NCBI RefSeq assembly: GCF_000413935.1
Contig: NZ_KE340377.1
Coordinates: 37,527 to 101,526, forward strand
Direction: 5' to 3'
DNA length: 64,000 bases
Origin: Acinetobacter colistiniresistens
GTDB taxonomy: Bacteria; Pseudomonadota; Gammaproteobacteria; Pseudomonadales; Moraxellaceae
Made by a program: the position numbers and the translations under genes. Positions 1-8,712 of the stretch are shown piece after piece. The notes under the pieces were generated by a model. It was not told the DNA's origin. It made no database searches and saw nothing but the letters and a program-made list of their open reading frames with translations. Within the stretch, counting starts at the first letter, position 1; every line of letters starts with the position of its first letter.

Positions 1-140
1 GCAAAACCGGTACTGATCAGCAAGGCATCTTCAGTAATTTCCATGATCCAACCCTGATAGCTGGTACCATTGATGATGATCTTTTGCTGATTTCCAGACT
101 CTGCAAATTCAACCAGACGTTCAATCAATGCTTCTGACAT
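1..140 (-). CDS. Small conserved protein, 3' end outside window
   Basis: The gene runs leftward and is cut by the window edge, so only the first 46 residues are visible (begins MSEALIERLVEFAESGNQQ). The start ATG at 138-140 has a good AGGAAG site just upstream. The visible part is soluble, with an amphipathic first helix followed by beta-like segments (KIIINGTSYQGWIMEI). I do not recognise a named family. It starts only 9 bases after the stop of the M23 lipoprotein gene, so it is probably the third gene of a mutY-M23-small protein operon. Confidence 0.7.
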   Translation of the reverse strand, partial: MSEALIERLVEFAESGNQQKIIINGTSYQGWIMEITEDALLISTGF

Positions 141-149
141 TGTAGCTTC

Positions 150-686
150 CTAACGTAAATACGGGTATGGGTTGACTGCACCACGCCCTTTGCCATTTAA
201 ATAAATACCGTAATGTAAATGTGGAGCGGTATAGCGGGCATTACCTGTATTTCCCACATAACCGATCAGATCACCTTTGCGGACATAATCTCCGACATTG
301 AGACCACGTTTATGCCCGTCCAGATGTGCATAATAGTGCCAAGATCCTGAGGGTCCCATGATCCAGATGACTTTGCCACCTAAATTATTATTACGTAAAT
401 CAGCAACTAAGCCTTCGGTTGCACTATACACTTTCGTACCACGTGCTGCCATGATATCTATGCCTTCATGACTACGGCCTTGACTGCGGGCAGCGCCCCA
501 AGTGTCGCGTAATTCGTTTCGACTTACACCTTTAACTGGCACAGGCAGGCGGCTGTCTAAACGCATCATTTTGAGTTTATTCACCTGTTCATTTGGCAAA
601 GGTGTTGGTTTTTTTGGGGCCGTGGTACATGCTGAAATTAAAACGATCAACACACCAAGAACCGTATAGGATATCGAATGACGCAC
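150..686 (-). CDS. M23-family (LytM) peptidoglycan endopeptidase-like lipoprotein
   Basis: The 178-residue protein begins with a lipoprotein signal peptide ending in ISAC (Cys20), so it should be an envelope lipoprotein. The LytM/M23 core fills residues ~60-178. The zinc-site motifs are visible: HxxxD at 73-77 and HLH at 156-158, with a further His at 117/121. M23 enzymes cut peptide cross-links of peptidoglycan, and intact zinc ligands suggest it is active rather than an EnvC-like activator. The start is GTG (684-686), chosen because AAGGAG lies 5 bases upstream. It lies 37 bases downstream of mutY on the same strand. Confidence 0.88.
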   Translation of the reverse strand: MRHSISYTVLGVLIVLISACTTAPKKPTPLPNEQVNKLKMMRLDSRLPVPVKGVSRNELRDTWGAARSQGRSHEGIDIMAARGTKVYSATEGLVADLRNNNLGGKVIWIMGPSGSWHYYAHLDGHKRGLNVGDYVRKGDLIGYVGNTGNARYTAPHLHYGIYLNGKGRGAVNPYPYLR

Positions 687-723
687 ACAAACTCCTTGCG
701 TTTGAATGACAGCGTTTCGGGCA

Positions 724-1761
724 TCAGGCCTGCTGTTTTGCTGTCATCAATTTTTTCATGGCTGTGGGAATGCCTTTGGCAATCGCGGTTTCTGGACTCA
801 GCCATATGCCATTTAATTCGATACTGAGTTGTTCTTTTTGATCGTGTTCCACGTGGAACAGTTTCTCATGCAGTAACCAAGTAAAGTGGGTGAAGCTATG
901 GCTAATCTGCAAAGATGATACTTGAGCTTGGAGTTTAAAGTGCTGTTCGATCTGTTGTAATTCGGTTGCCTGCTCAATAATCGGTAGGCAATACAAGCCA
1001 CCCCAGAGACCCTGTGCTTCGCGTTGCTGCCACAACCATTCATTACCTGACTGGATCAGGAGGACATTCGCCGTTTTCACAGGAACAGGTTTCTTGGCTT
1101 TCTTGAATGGAAGTTCCTGTTCTAAACCTTGTTGATAGGCCTGACAATGTTGCTGCATGGGACAATATAAACATAGTGGCTTTTTCGGGGTGCATACCGT
1201 TGCACCCAAGTCCATAATTGCTTGGGTATAATCATGATTGCGCTCTTTTGGGCAGAGATCTTCCGCAATTTGCCAGAGTGCCCGTTCATGTTGGGGCTTC
1301 GATAGATCATCCTCGATGGCAAGAAAACGAGCCAATACACGTTTCACGTTGCCATCCATAATCACACCATACTGGCGCAAGCCCAGTGACATGAGCGCCC
1401 CAGCCGTGGAACGTCCAATGCCCGGTAATTCGATCCATTGCTCTAGCGTTTCAGGGAAGTGACCTTGTTGGCTAACAATGCCTGCTGCTTTGTGCAGATT
1501 GCGTGCACGGGCGTAGTAACCGAGACCTGCCCAATAGGGCGCGACATCATCCCAACTGGCTTGACCTAAGGTTTCGACGGTTGGGAAGCGTTCAATAAAA
1601 CGATCAAAATACTGTAATACGGTTTTGACTTGCGTCTGTTGCAGCATGATTTCTGAGACCCATACTTTGTAGGGATCATCGGCCACTTGCCACGGGAGGT
1701 CGTGACGACCATGTTGGTCGAACCATGTAAGCAGTGCATCAGAAAATGAGAAATCAGGCAT
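724..1761 (-). CDS. mutY: A/G-specific adenine DNA glycosylase MutY
   Basis: MutY removes adenine mispaired with 8-oxoguanine. The 345-residue protein has the expected layout: catalytic Glu37 in SEIMLQQTQV, a helix-hairpin-helix around LPGIGRSTAGAL (112-123), catalytic Asp136 in IMDGNVKRVLAR, and a [4Fe-4S] loop with Cys190, Cys197, Cys200 and Cys206 (spacing 6-2-5). The C-terminal third (from ~225) matches the NUDIX-like 8-oxoG recognition domain. Length is normal for the family. It is the first gene of a leftward set with the M23 lipoprotein. Confidence 0.97.
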   Translation of the reverse strand: MPDFSFSDALLTWFDQHGRHDLPWQVADDPYKVWVSEIMLQQTQVKTVLQYFDRFIERFPTVETLGQASWDDVAPYWAGLGYYARARNLHKAAGIVSQQGHFPETLEQWIELPGIGRSTAGALMSLGLRQYGVIMDGNVKRVLARFLAIEDDLSKPQHERALWQIAEDLCPKERNHDYTQAIMDLGATVCTPKKPLCLYCPMQQHCQAYQQGLEQELPFKKAKKPVPVKTANVLLIQSGNEWLWQQREAQGLWGGLYCLPIIEQATELQQIEQHFKLQAQVSSLQISHSFTHFTWLLHEKLFHVEHDQKEQLSIELNGIWLSPETAIAKGIPTAMKKLMTAKQQA

Positions 1762-2053
1762 GAATCAGGACAGTAAAAAGCAGAGGCGTAGTATAGCCGA
1801 AATAGGTTTTTTTAGGCGTTAAAATTCTATTGGAACATCAACGAGATGCAGGTCGTCAAAGACATAGTGTGAAATTCGATGAGAACTTGGCAAGACTCCG
1901 TTAAGTTTGCACTGCCCAATTGAAAGCAGAGCAAGGCAGCCAAACAGGCGACATCCATGTCGCCTTGCACAAGTAGACGTTGTCTAGGATTTAAACAAAC
2001 TATATTTTTTCTCAATTCCGTCCTGATTGGGTTCTTAGAGATAGTTTTTTAAA
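1762..2053. other. Intergenic region with competing inverted repeats, no convincing gene
   Basis: This stretch holds a perfect 8-bp palindrome with a 2-base loop (GGCGACAT at 1947-1954, ATGTCGCC at 1957-1964). It is overlapped by a wider 7-bp pair (GCAAGGC 1931-1937, GCCTTGC 1962-1968), and the two cannot form together. A 62-codon leftward frame crosses it but has no ribosome site or recognisable domain. It could be a dispersed repeat or a structured leader; nothing here proves transcription. Confidence 0.4.
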
Positions 2054-2791
2054 TCACTTTAAATGTTTATCTAACAGCTCATACATCGCTTCAAGACTTT
2101 GACGCTCTGCTTCTGCGTTATAGCCTAAGTCAACATTATTGGCTTTGGCACGTTCATCTGCGAGTGGATTGCTAAAACCATGTTTGGCATCTTCAAAAAT
2201 AATGACTTCATGATCCACTGCGGCATGATGCATTTCCTCACGGAAGCTTGCGACATTGTCCAAGGTAACCATGCTGTCGAGTTCGCCATGTAGAACTAAA
2301 ATCTCGGCTTTGACTTTGCCTTTTTCAGCAGGGGCTTTTGGACTTAAGATGGCATGGAAGGTGGCAACGGCTTTGATGTCTGCCCCCGCACGCGCTAAAT
2401 CGAGCACCACTTTGCCGCCATAGCAAAACCCAACTGCTGCGAGTTGATCTGCTTTGACCTCTGGTTGAGCCGCTAAAGCCGCTAAGCCTGCTTGAGCGCG
2501 ATCAACGATGGTATCTGCATGCTCAAAAGTCTGATTCATCCATTCGGATGCTTGTGGAACAGCGGTCGTTACTTTCTTGTCACCATACATATCAATCGCG
2601 AGGGCAGCAAAACCATGCGCTGCAAGCTCACGAGCACGTTGTTCGGTATATTCATTACGGCCCCACCATTCAGGTGCAACAATCACACCTGCAACAGGTT
2701 GATCAATTGCAGGGACTGCAAAATAGCCAATGAGACGTTGACCATCTGGTGCGGTATATTCGATTTCACGTGTGTTAATCGGGAAGCTCAT
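2054..2791 (-). CDS. Dienelactone hydrolase family protein
   Basis: This 245-residue alpha/beta hydrolase belongs to the dienelactone hydrolase family, whose members hydrolyse lactones or esters using a Cys nucleophile. The triad is visible: Cys123 in GFCYGG, Asp172 in HGELDSMV and His204 in AKHGFSNP. Its length and the N-terminal YTAPDGQRLIGYFAVP fit the family. There is no signal peptide, so it is cytoplasmic. It stands alone leftward; no aromatic catabolic genes surround it, so the substrate cannot be inferred from context. Confidence 0.9.
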   Translation of the reverse strand: MSFPINTREIEYTAPDGQRLIGYFAVPAIDQPVAGVIVAPEWWGRNEYTEQRARELAAHGFAALAIDMYGDKKVTTAVPQASEWMNQTFEHADTIVDRAQAGLAALAAQPEVKADQLAAVGFCYGGKVVLDLARAGADIKAVATFHAILSPKAPAEKGKVKAEILVLHGELDSMVTLDNVASFREEMHHAAVDHEVIIFEDAKHGFSNPLADERAKANNVDLGYNAEAERQSLEAMYELLDKHLK

Positions 2792-2903
2792 TCTATAATC
2801 CTGATCTGTATTTTTAAAATGTATTGATTAAAGCATAAAAAAGAAAAATTGATGACATCATCACCGTAAAAGTGTTGCTGTCATTGGGAGGGTTTAGACA
2901 TAA

Positions 2904-2933
2904 AAAAAGAAGAATGCGGAGATTCTTCTTTTT
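2904..2933 (-). terminator. Rho-independent terminator after the DUF1328 gene
   Basis: A 12-bp perfect stem (AAAAAGAAGAAT 2904-2915, ATTCTTCTTTTT 2922-2933) with a 6-base loop, flanked by T-rich and A-rich runs. It lies 22 bases past the stop of the leftward DUF1328 gene. Confidence 0.65.
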
Positions 2934-2955
2934 CTTCTTGAGTGCTATTCAGCCT

Positions 2956-3114
2956 CTAGACTTTGCCTCTGGATAAGAAACCGACGATTGCTAAAATCAC
3001 GGCAACCACCAGTAAAATAACGGCAAAATCTTTAGATAAACCTGCCACGCCACCAAAGCCTAATAAGCTAGCAATGAGTGCGATTACAGCAAAAATAATG
3101 GCCCAACGAAACAT
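2956..3114 (-). CDS. DUF1328 small membrane protein (YtjA-like)
   Basis: A 52-residue protein beginning [15 protein letters not shown] and ending FLSRGKV, with two hydrophobic segments (~5-25 and ~30-47). The [10 protein letters not shown] turn between them is typical of the DUF1328/YtjA family of tiny inner-membrane proteins of unknown function. A near-consensus GGAGGA lies 6 bases upstream of the ATG at 3112-3114, which makes this a confident gene despite its size. A terminator hairpin follows at 2904-2933, so it is probably monocistronic. Confidence 0.92.
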   Translation of the reverse strand: MFRWAIIFAVIALIASLLGFGGVAGLSKDFAVILLVVAVILAIVGFLSRGKV

Positions 3115-3300
3115 GTCGTGTCCTCCTATTTTTTCGTTATTTTTTTACTATAGCGCGTGTTTTTTGCACAAAATGTGGTGTTTATGTGGTTTAAATGTTC
3201 AATTCTTAAAGAGATGTTCAAGCAATTAAGACAGATTGGGCAAGCAGCTCCTCGATGAATGCTATAATCAAAAACTCATTTAAAAATTGAAACAACTGGT

Positions 3301-3753
3301 ATGTCCATCGAACTACGTCCTAATTTCTGGAAACAATATTCACTTGATCAGCTGAGCAATGCTGAATGGGAAGCATTGTGCGATGGCTGTGGTTTATGTT
3401 GCTTAGTCAAGCTTGAGGATGAGGAAACGGCAGAGGTGGCTTATACCAAAGTGTCTTGCAAGTTACTCGACTGTAAAACGGCGCGTTGCTCGGATTATGC
3501 CAATCGCCAGCAACAGGTTCCTGATTGTATCCAGTTGACCCCAGAGCGTCTTGCAACGATCTCATGGTTACCGCCGAGTTGTGCTTATCGCCGTTTAAGT
3601 GAAGGTAAGAATCTACCCTCATGGCATTATCTCAATACGGGCTCGCGTCAAAGTGTGATTAAGGCCAAAAAATCTGCAGCTGGGCGTTGTATTTCAGAAG
3701 TGGAGGTTGATGAGGAGCAGATTGAAGACTACATCGTCCGGTGGATACGTTGA
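3301..3753 (+). CDS. YcgN/UPF0260-type cysteine-cluster protein
   Basis: The 150-residue soluble protein carries the CDGCGLCC motif (Cys27, 30, 33, 34) followed by Cys53, 58, 63 and 76. This pattern is characteristic of the YcgN/UPF0260 family, which is predicted to bind zinc or an iron-sulfur cluster. No enzymatic role is established. The C-terminus DEEQIEDYIVRWIR also matches the family. It begins with ATG at 3301, has a weak ribosome site, and appears to be a single-gene unit. Confidence 0.9.
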   Translation: MSIELRPNFWKQYSLDQLSNAEWEALCDGCGLCCLVKLEDEETAEVAYTKVSCKLLDCKTARCSDYANRQQQVPDCIQLTPERLATISWLPPSCAYRRLSEGKNLPSWHYLNTGSRQSVIKAKKSAAGRCISEVEVDEEQIEDYIVRWIR

Positions 3754-3860
3754 TTTTTGCAGGCAATGGATAAGTCGTGCTGATCATAAACACAACACTT
3801 TTACAGTATTTTTATTGATTAAACTCCCTAAGATAAATTTTATAAAGAGGGAGAGAAGCA

Positions 3861-5024
3861 ATGAATAAACTGTTAATGACACCTTTGCTCTGTAGTAGCT
3901 TTTTATTTTTGTTGGCCTGTGGTCCAAACAATACCAATTCAAAACCGTCTGAAAATAATACCGCTCAGCAAAGCTCACCCCAGACACTCAAGCAGACCTA
4001 TCAACTTGAATCCGTCACTGGCTTAAATGAGCCTTGGGCAATTGCAATTTTGCCCGATCAGCGTTTACTCATTACTGAGCGCAAGGGACAATTAAAACTC
4101 TTTGATCCAAAAACCAAAACCAGTCTGAATGTTTCAGGTGTACCTAAGGTTAGCTACGGTGGCCAGGGGGGCTTGGGGGATGTGGTCCTGCATCCTGATT
4201 TTCGCAACAATCATCGGCTTTATTTGAGTTACGCCACTCAAGGACAAGCAGGGTATGGGGCGATGATCTCAACTGCAAGATTGGACTTATCCAATCCTCA
4301 GCAACCGAAACTTACGGATTTAAAAGCAATCTGGCAGCAAGTACCGAAGGTTTCTGGACAGGGACATTATGGACATCGAATGTTATTTGGTGCTGATGGC
4401 AAACTGTGGGTCAGTTCGGGCGAGCGGCAAAAATTTGATCCCGCCCAAGATTTAAAAAGTAATTTGGGCAAAATTCTACGTTTAAATGAGGATGGAACCG
4501 CTGCTGAGGGTAATCCTTTTGCTGCACAAGGTGGGGTCACTGCGGAAATCTGGTCACTGGGTCACCGTAATCCGCTCGGTATGGCATTTGATGAACAAGG
4601 ACAGCTGTGGGTGGTTGAAATGGGTCCCAAAGGCGGTGACGAGCTGAATCTGATTCTGAAAGGGGCCAATTATGGCTATCCAAAAGTTTCGAATGGTGAT
4701 CATTATTCGGGTTTACCGATTCCTGATCATAATACTCGTCCTGAGTTTAAAGCCCCTGAAATTGATTGGACGCCAGTGATTTCACCTTCCAGTTTGATCA
4801 TTTATTCAGGTCAGCAGTTTCCTTTATGGCAACATAAGGCGCTCATTGGCGGTCTCTCCTCTAAGGCAATTGTGGTTGTCGATCTAAAATCTCGACCTGT
4901 GCAAGAGGTACAACGACTTGAGATGCAACAGCGCATTCGAGGATTACAACAGGCACAGGATGGTTCGATCTGGGTAATCGAGGATGGCCCTGAAGCCAGA
5001 CTACTCAAGTTGAGTGCAAAATAA
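3861..5024 (+). CDS. PQQ-dependent aldose sugar dehydrogenase-like lipoprotein
   Basis: The 387-residue protein has a lipoprotein signal (FLLACG) followed by a low-complexity Asn/Ser linker. A six-bladed propeller of the glucose/sorbosone dehydrogenase (Asd/YliI) family then starts at ~50 with LESVTGLNEPWAIAILPD. Family landmarks include GQGGLGDVVLHPDF, GHYGHRMLFGADGKLWVSSG, WSLGHRNPLGMAFD and GPKGGDELN. Relatives use PQQ to oxidise aldoses in the periplasm; PQQ biosynthesis genes are not in this window. A GAGGGAGAG site precedes the ATG. The next gene starts within about 25 bases, suggesting co-transcription. Confidence 0.92.
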   Translation: MNKLLMTPLLCSSFLFLLACGPNNTNSKPSENNTAQQSSPQTLKQTYQLESVTGLNEPWAIAILPDQRLLITERKGQLKLFDPKTKTSLNVSGVPKVSYGGQGGLGDVVLHPDFRNNHRLYLSYATQGQAGYGAMISTARLDLSNPQQPKLTDLKAIWQQVPKVSGQGHYGHRMLFGADGKLWVSSGERQKFDPAQDLKSNLGKILRLNEDGTAAEGNPFAAQGGVTAEIWSLGHRNPLGMAFDEQGQLWVVEMGPKGGDELNLILKGANYGYPKVSNGDHYSGLPIPDHNTRPEFKAPEIDWTPVISPSSLIIYSGQQFPLWQHKALIGGLSSKAIVVVDLKSRPVQEVQRLEMQQRIRGLQQAQDGSIWVIEDGPEARLLKLSAK

Positions 5025-5048
5025 AAGTGAATGGATAGTGAATGGAAA

Positions 5049-6236
5049 ATGATGAACTTGAATGATATCTCTAAGACCTCGAAACAGCTGTTGTTCATGA
5101 CGGGCTTGGTGTGTGCTAGCTCAATGTTATGGGCACACCCGTTGAATGAGCAACAGGTAAAAGCCATCGTGGATCAGCAATTTAAGCCTTTGTTGGCACA
5201 GTATAACATCCCTGGTATGGCGGTTGCTGTGACCCTGAATGGGCAACATTATTTTATCAATTATGGGCTGGCCTCTAAACAAAGCCAGCAAGCTGTCAGC
5301 AACAATACCTTATTTGAACTGGGTTCAGTGAGTAAGACCTTTAATGCTACTTTGGCAAGTTATGCCCAAGCACAAGGGCAGTTGTCTTTGTCTGATCACC
5401 CTGCCAAGTATTTTCCTGAACTGAAAAATACTGCCGTGGATCGTGCCACCCTGTTGAATCTTGGGACCTATACTGCAGGTGGTTTTCCATTGCAGTTTCC
5501 CGATCAGGTGGTTCAACAGCAGGATATGATTCAGTATTTCCAAAGCTGGAAACCAAAAACCGGCATAGGCGCTGCTCGCCAATATTCCAATCCAAGTATT
5601 GGTTTGATGGGCTATGTCACGGCGCGGGCAATGAAAAAACCCTATGCAGAGCTGCTTGAAAAAACACTGTTTCCGCAGCTCGGTTTGACCCAAAGTTTTA
5701 TACAGGTGCCTGAACAACAGATGCCACAATATGCATGGGGATATAAAGCCGATCAAGCCCTGCGTGTTTCACCGGGAATGTTGGATGCGGAAGCGTATGG
5801 TGTGAAAAGTAGCAGTGCCGATATGCTGAGATTTCTGGATGTACAAATCAATCCACAACACTTGAAACAGCCGTTACGCAAAGCGATTGAAAATACACAT
5901 GTCGGTTATTTTAAAGTGGGTGCCATGACGCAAGGTTTGGGTTGGGAGCAATATGCTTATCCTGTTAAGCTAGAGACGTTATTGCAGGGTAATTCAAGCA
6001 AAATGGCGTTAGCAAGCCATCCAGCAATTGCAATTAAACGGCCAAAGATTGCCCCAGCCGCCACCTATTTTAATAAAACAGGTTCAAGTAACGGTTTTGG
6101 CGCCTATGCTGCATTTATTCCAGAACAAAAAATTGGAATTGTGATGTTGGCCAATACCAACTTTCCGAATGAAGCACGGATTCAGGCCAGTTATACGGTT
6201 GTACAACAGCTGCTTCAAACCAATACTGCGCAATAG
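5049..6236 (+). CDS. Class C beta-lactamase, ADC (Acinetobacter AmpC) type
   Basis: Class C serine beta-lactamases hydrolyse cephalosporins in the periplasm. All three active-site motifs are present; counted from the in-frame ATG at 5031 they are SVSK (Ser99), YSN (185-187) and KTG (349-351). The surroundings (FELGSVSKTFNAT, RQYSNPSIGLMGYV, KTGSSNGFGAY) resemble Acinetobacter-derived cephalosporinases, but the sequence is clearly diverged from the A. baumannii ADC as I remember it. A signal peptide ends at about LWA/HPL. I chose ATG 5049 because it gives a normal ~29-residue signal. It closely follows the sugar dehydrogenase gene, and no ampR-like regulator is adjacent. Confidence 0.92.
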   Translation: MMNLNDISKTSKQLLFMTGLVCASSMLWAHPLNEQQVKAIVDQQFKPLLAQYNIPGMAVAVTLNGQHYFINYGLASKQSQQAVSNNTLFELGSVSKTFNATLASYAQAQGQLSLSDHPAKYFPELKNTAVDRATLLNLGTYTAGGFPLQFPDQVVQQQDMIQYFQSWKPKTGIGAARQYSNPSIGLMGYVTARAMKKPYAELLEKTLFPQLGLTQSFIQVPEQQMPQYAWGYKADQALRVSPGMLDAEAYGVKSSSADMLRFLDVQINPQHLKQPLRKAIENTHVGYFKVGAMTQGLGWEQYAYPVKLETLLQGNSSKMALASHPAIAIKRPKIAPAATYFNKTGSSNGFGAYAAFIPEQKIGIVMLANTNFPNEARIQASYTVVQQLLQTNTAQ

Positions 6237-6316
6237 AATGTCGCAGCGATTGCAGATTCAAATTGTAGATTTGGGTCAGACACAATAGACTAGGGTAAAA
6301 GATCATAAAGCCAGTG

Positions 6317-7594
6317 ATGATGTCAGATACGCATATTCCTTTACCTGAACGTTTACGTCCACGTGACTTGTCCGAAATTATCGGACAAGATCATTTGCTG
6401 GGTGAACATGCTCCTTTACGCCAGATGATTGATCAGGGGCATTTGCCTTCAATCATCTTCTGGGGCCCACCAGGGGTAGGCAAGACCACGATCGCATTGT
6501 TATTGGCTCAAGCGGTGGATCGTCCTTTTATCAGCTTGTCTGCGTTAAATACGGGGGTAAAAGAGCTGCGTGAGGTGATTGCGGAGAGTGGTGATCTGTT
6601 AACCCCAGTGGTCTTTATTGATGAAATCCATCGCTTCAATAAATCGCAACAAGATGCGCTGCTGAATGCGGTAGAGAAAGGCAAAATCACGCTGATTGGC
6701 GCAACCACCGAGAATCCATCCTTTGAAGTCAACAGCGCGCTGTTGTCGCGCTGTCAGGTTTATACCTTAAACAATTTGAGTGCTGAAGCAATTCAAACGC
6801 TACTTAATAAGGCGATTCAAAACGATAAGTTTTTAAAAGAGCGTTTTATTCAGATCGAAGAATACGATGCGTTGGTGCAATTCGCTGCGGGTGACGCACG
6901 TAAGGCACTTAATCTGATTGATCTGATTGCCAGTACTTTTGAGCCTGATGTCGAAAATATCGTGACCAATGCGATTGTGGTCAAAGTGGCGCAGCAAAAT
7001 ATTGCACGCTATGACAAATCGGGTGAGCAGCATTATGATCTGGTTTCGGCCTTTATCAAATCGATTCGCGGCAGTGATCCAGATGCAACGCTATACTGGA
7101 TGGCACGCATGTTAAAAGGTGGTGAAGATCCGGTCTTTATTGCACGTCGGATGTTGATTGCCGCCTCAGAAGATATTGGCAATTCCAACCCGAATGCCTT
7201 ATTGCTGGCGGGAGAATGCTTCCGTTCAGTGCAGGCGGTAGGCATGCCTGAAGCACGGATTATTTTGGGTCAATGTGCCGTGTATCTGGCCACCAGTCCG
7301 AAAAGTAATAGCACCTACCTCGCGATTAATAAAGCGCTGGAGCTGGCTGAGAAAACGGCAAATCTGCCTGTGCCATTACACTTACGCAATGCCCCGACCA
7401 AGTTGATGAAGCAACAAGGCTATGGGGTCGATTATCTGTATCCGCATAACTATCCAGAGCATTTTGTTCTGCAAGAATATTTGCCACCTGAATTACGTGG
7501 TACCAAGTTGTATGAACGCGCCTTAAACAAACGTGAAGTTGAAGGTGAGCGTTTGCAACAACGACGCTGGCAGCAGGAACAGCAACAGCAGTAG
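6317..7594 (+). CDS. rarA: Replication-associated recombination protein A (RarA/MgsA)
   Basis: A clamp-loader-like AAA+ ATPase of about 425 residues that acts at stalled forks. Walker A GPPGVGKTT (~51-59), Walker B VFIDEIHRFNKSQQD and sensor-1 GATTENPSF are intact. The C-terminal tetramerisation region (ARIILGQCAVYLATSPKSN, YPHNYPEHFVLQEYLP) is characteristic of RarA and distinguishes it from RuvB or DnaX. Three consecutive start codons (GTG 6314, ATG 6317, ATG 6320) make the exact start uncertain. The C-terminus is Gln-rich (WQQEQQQQ). Confidence 0.96.
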   Translation: MMSDTHIPLPERLRPRDLSEIIGQDHLLGEHAPLRQMIDQGHLPSIIFWGPPGVGKTTIALLLAQAVDRPFISLSALNTGVKELREVIAESGDLLTPVVFIDEIHRFNKSQQDALLNAVEKGKITLIGATTENPSFEVNSALLSRCQVYTLNNLSAEAIQTLLNKAIQNDKFLKERFIQIEEYDALVQFAAGDARKALNLIDLIASTFEPDVENIVTNAIVVKVAQQNIARYDKSGEQHYDLVSAFIKSIRGSDPDATLYWMARMLKGGEDPVFIARRMLIAASEDIGNSNPNALLLAGECFRSVQAVGMPEARIILGQCAVYLATSPKSNSTYLAINKALELAEKTANLPVPLHLRNAPTKLMKQQGYGVDYLYPHNYPEHFVLQEYLPPELRGTKLYERALNKREVEGERLQQRRWQQEQQQQ

Positions 7595-7618
7595 TAAGGA
7601 TTCAACTCGAATCCTTAC
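7594..7618 (+). terminator. Terminator-like hairpin after rarA
   Basis: A perfect 10-bp stem (GTAAGGATTC 7594-7603, GAATCCTTAC 7609-7618) with a 5-base loop, directly overlapping the rarA stop. There is no T run after it, so it may act as an mRNA 3' end stabiliser or a weak terminator. Confidence 0.4.
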
Positions 7619-7698
7619 GGGTCATTTACAGCTTTCCAAAGCAAGTTTTTGAGTGAAAGCGGAATTTTGCTTTGGTTTAAACGTCTATTTGTATAAAA

Positions 7699-8583
7699 AT
7701 GAACGCAAAAAAAGCAACACTGATTGGACTGGTGGCCATCTTTTTATGGAGCTTGATCGTTGCCTTGATCAAGGATGTCAGCAGTCATTTTGGTGCAGTC
7801 GGTGGCGCGGCCTTAGTCTATACATTGGCTTCAATTTTTCTGTTGTGCTCAGTGGGTTGGACCCGCCTGAAAAGCTTTCCCAAAGCTTATTTAATTTGGG
7901 GCAGTATTTTATTTGTTGCCTATGAGCTTTGTCTGTCACTGTCGATTGGTTATAGCAGTAATAATCGACAAGCCATTGAGGTGGGCATGGTCAATTATTT
8001 ATGGCCCACCTTTACCATGGTCGCTGCGATTTTGTTTAACCAACAGAAAGCCAATTTTCTGATCATTCCTGGTTTTGCCATTTCTTTGCTGGGGATTGGC
8101 TGGGTGTTGGGAGGCGAGCAGGGCTTTGACTTGGCAGGCATGTTGCAAAACATACAGCAGAATCCGCTTAGCTATGGTCTTGCCTTTATTGGAACCTTGC
8201 TATGGGCGGCTTATTGTACGCTCACAGCGAGAATTGCGAAGGGTGTAAATGGCATCACCTTATTTTTTATGCTGGTTGCCATCGTACTTTGGATTAAATA
8301 TCTGTTGATGGGGGGCGGAAGTTTTGATTTCGACGGGTCATCTTCGCTTTCTTTGTTGTTTGCTGCGGCTGCGATGGGTTTTGGCTATGCTGCATGGAAT
8401 GTTGGGATTCTGCATGGCAATGTGACTTTGTTGGCTGGAGCTTCTTATTTTATTCCTGTTTTTTCAGCTCTTTGTTCAGCAATTTTACTGAGTACCCCAT
8501 TGACGCTTTCATTCTGGTCAGGTGCCTTGATGGTCTGTTTAGGCTCAATTTTATGCTGGATTTCGACACGGGCGCAGCGCTAA
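7699..8583 (+). CDS. yddG: YddG-type EamA/DMT exporter (aromatic amino acids)
   Basis: The 294-residue inner-membrane protein has about ten hydrophobic segments in two EamA-like halves. The phrases LWSLIVALIKDVS, VAYELCLSLSIGYSSNNRQAIEVGMVNYLWP and FGYAAWNVGILHGNVTLLAGASYFIPVFSAL are those of the YddG branch of the drug/metabolite transporter superfamily. Characterised YddG proteins export aromatic amino acids and some toxic analogues. The start ATG at 7699 has a poor ribosome site. It is a stand-alone gene between rarA and an acyltransferase. Confidence 0.9.
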   Translation: MNAKKATLIGLVAIFLWSLIVALIKDVSSHFGAVGGAALVYTLASIFLLCSVGWTRLKSFPKAYLIWGSILFVAYELCLSLSIGYSSNNRQAIEVGMVNYLWPTFTMVAAILFNQQKANFLIIPGFAISLLGIGWVLGGEQGFDLAGMLQNIQQNPLSYGLAFIGTLLWAAYCTLTARIAKGVNGITLFFMLVAIVLWIKYLLMGGGSFDFDGSSSLSLLFAAAAMGFGYAAWNVGILHGNVTLLAGASYFIPVFSALCSAILLSTPLTLSFWSGALMVCLGSILCWISTRAQR

Positions 8584-8712
8584 AGGCTGGGTGGCTTGAT
8601 GCCGTATTTGAGATGCGTCGCTACAGTCACTGTATTTTTGTAAGTGCCCTCTAGACACTGCCGATAAAAGGTCGCATCATCATTCGCTTATCAAGGATGA
8701 TCAAGCTCCACC

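Noticed and set aside
1827..2015. Leftward 62-codon frame upstream of mutY
   Set aside because: No domain or ribosome site; it lies on the palindromic stretch and is more likely a by-product of it.
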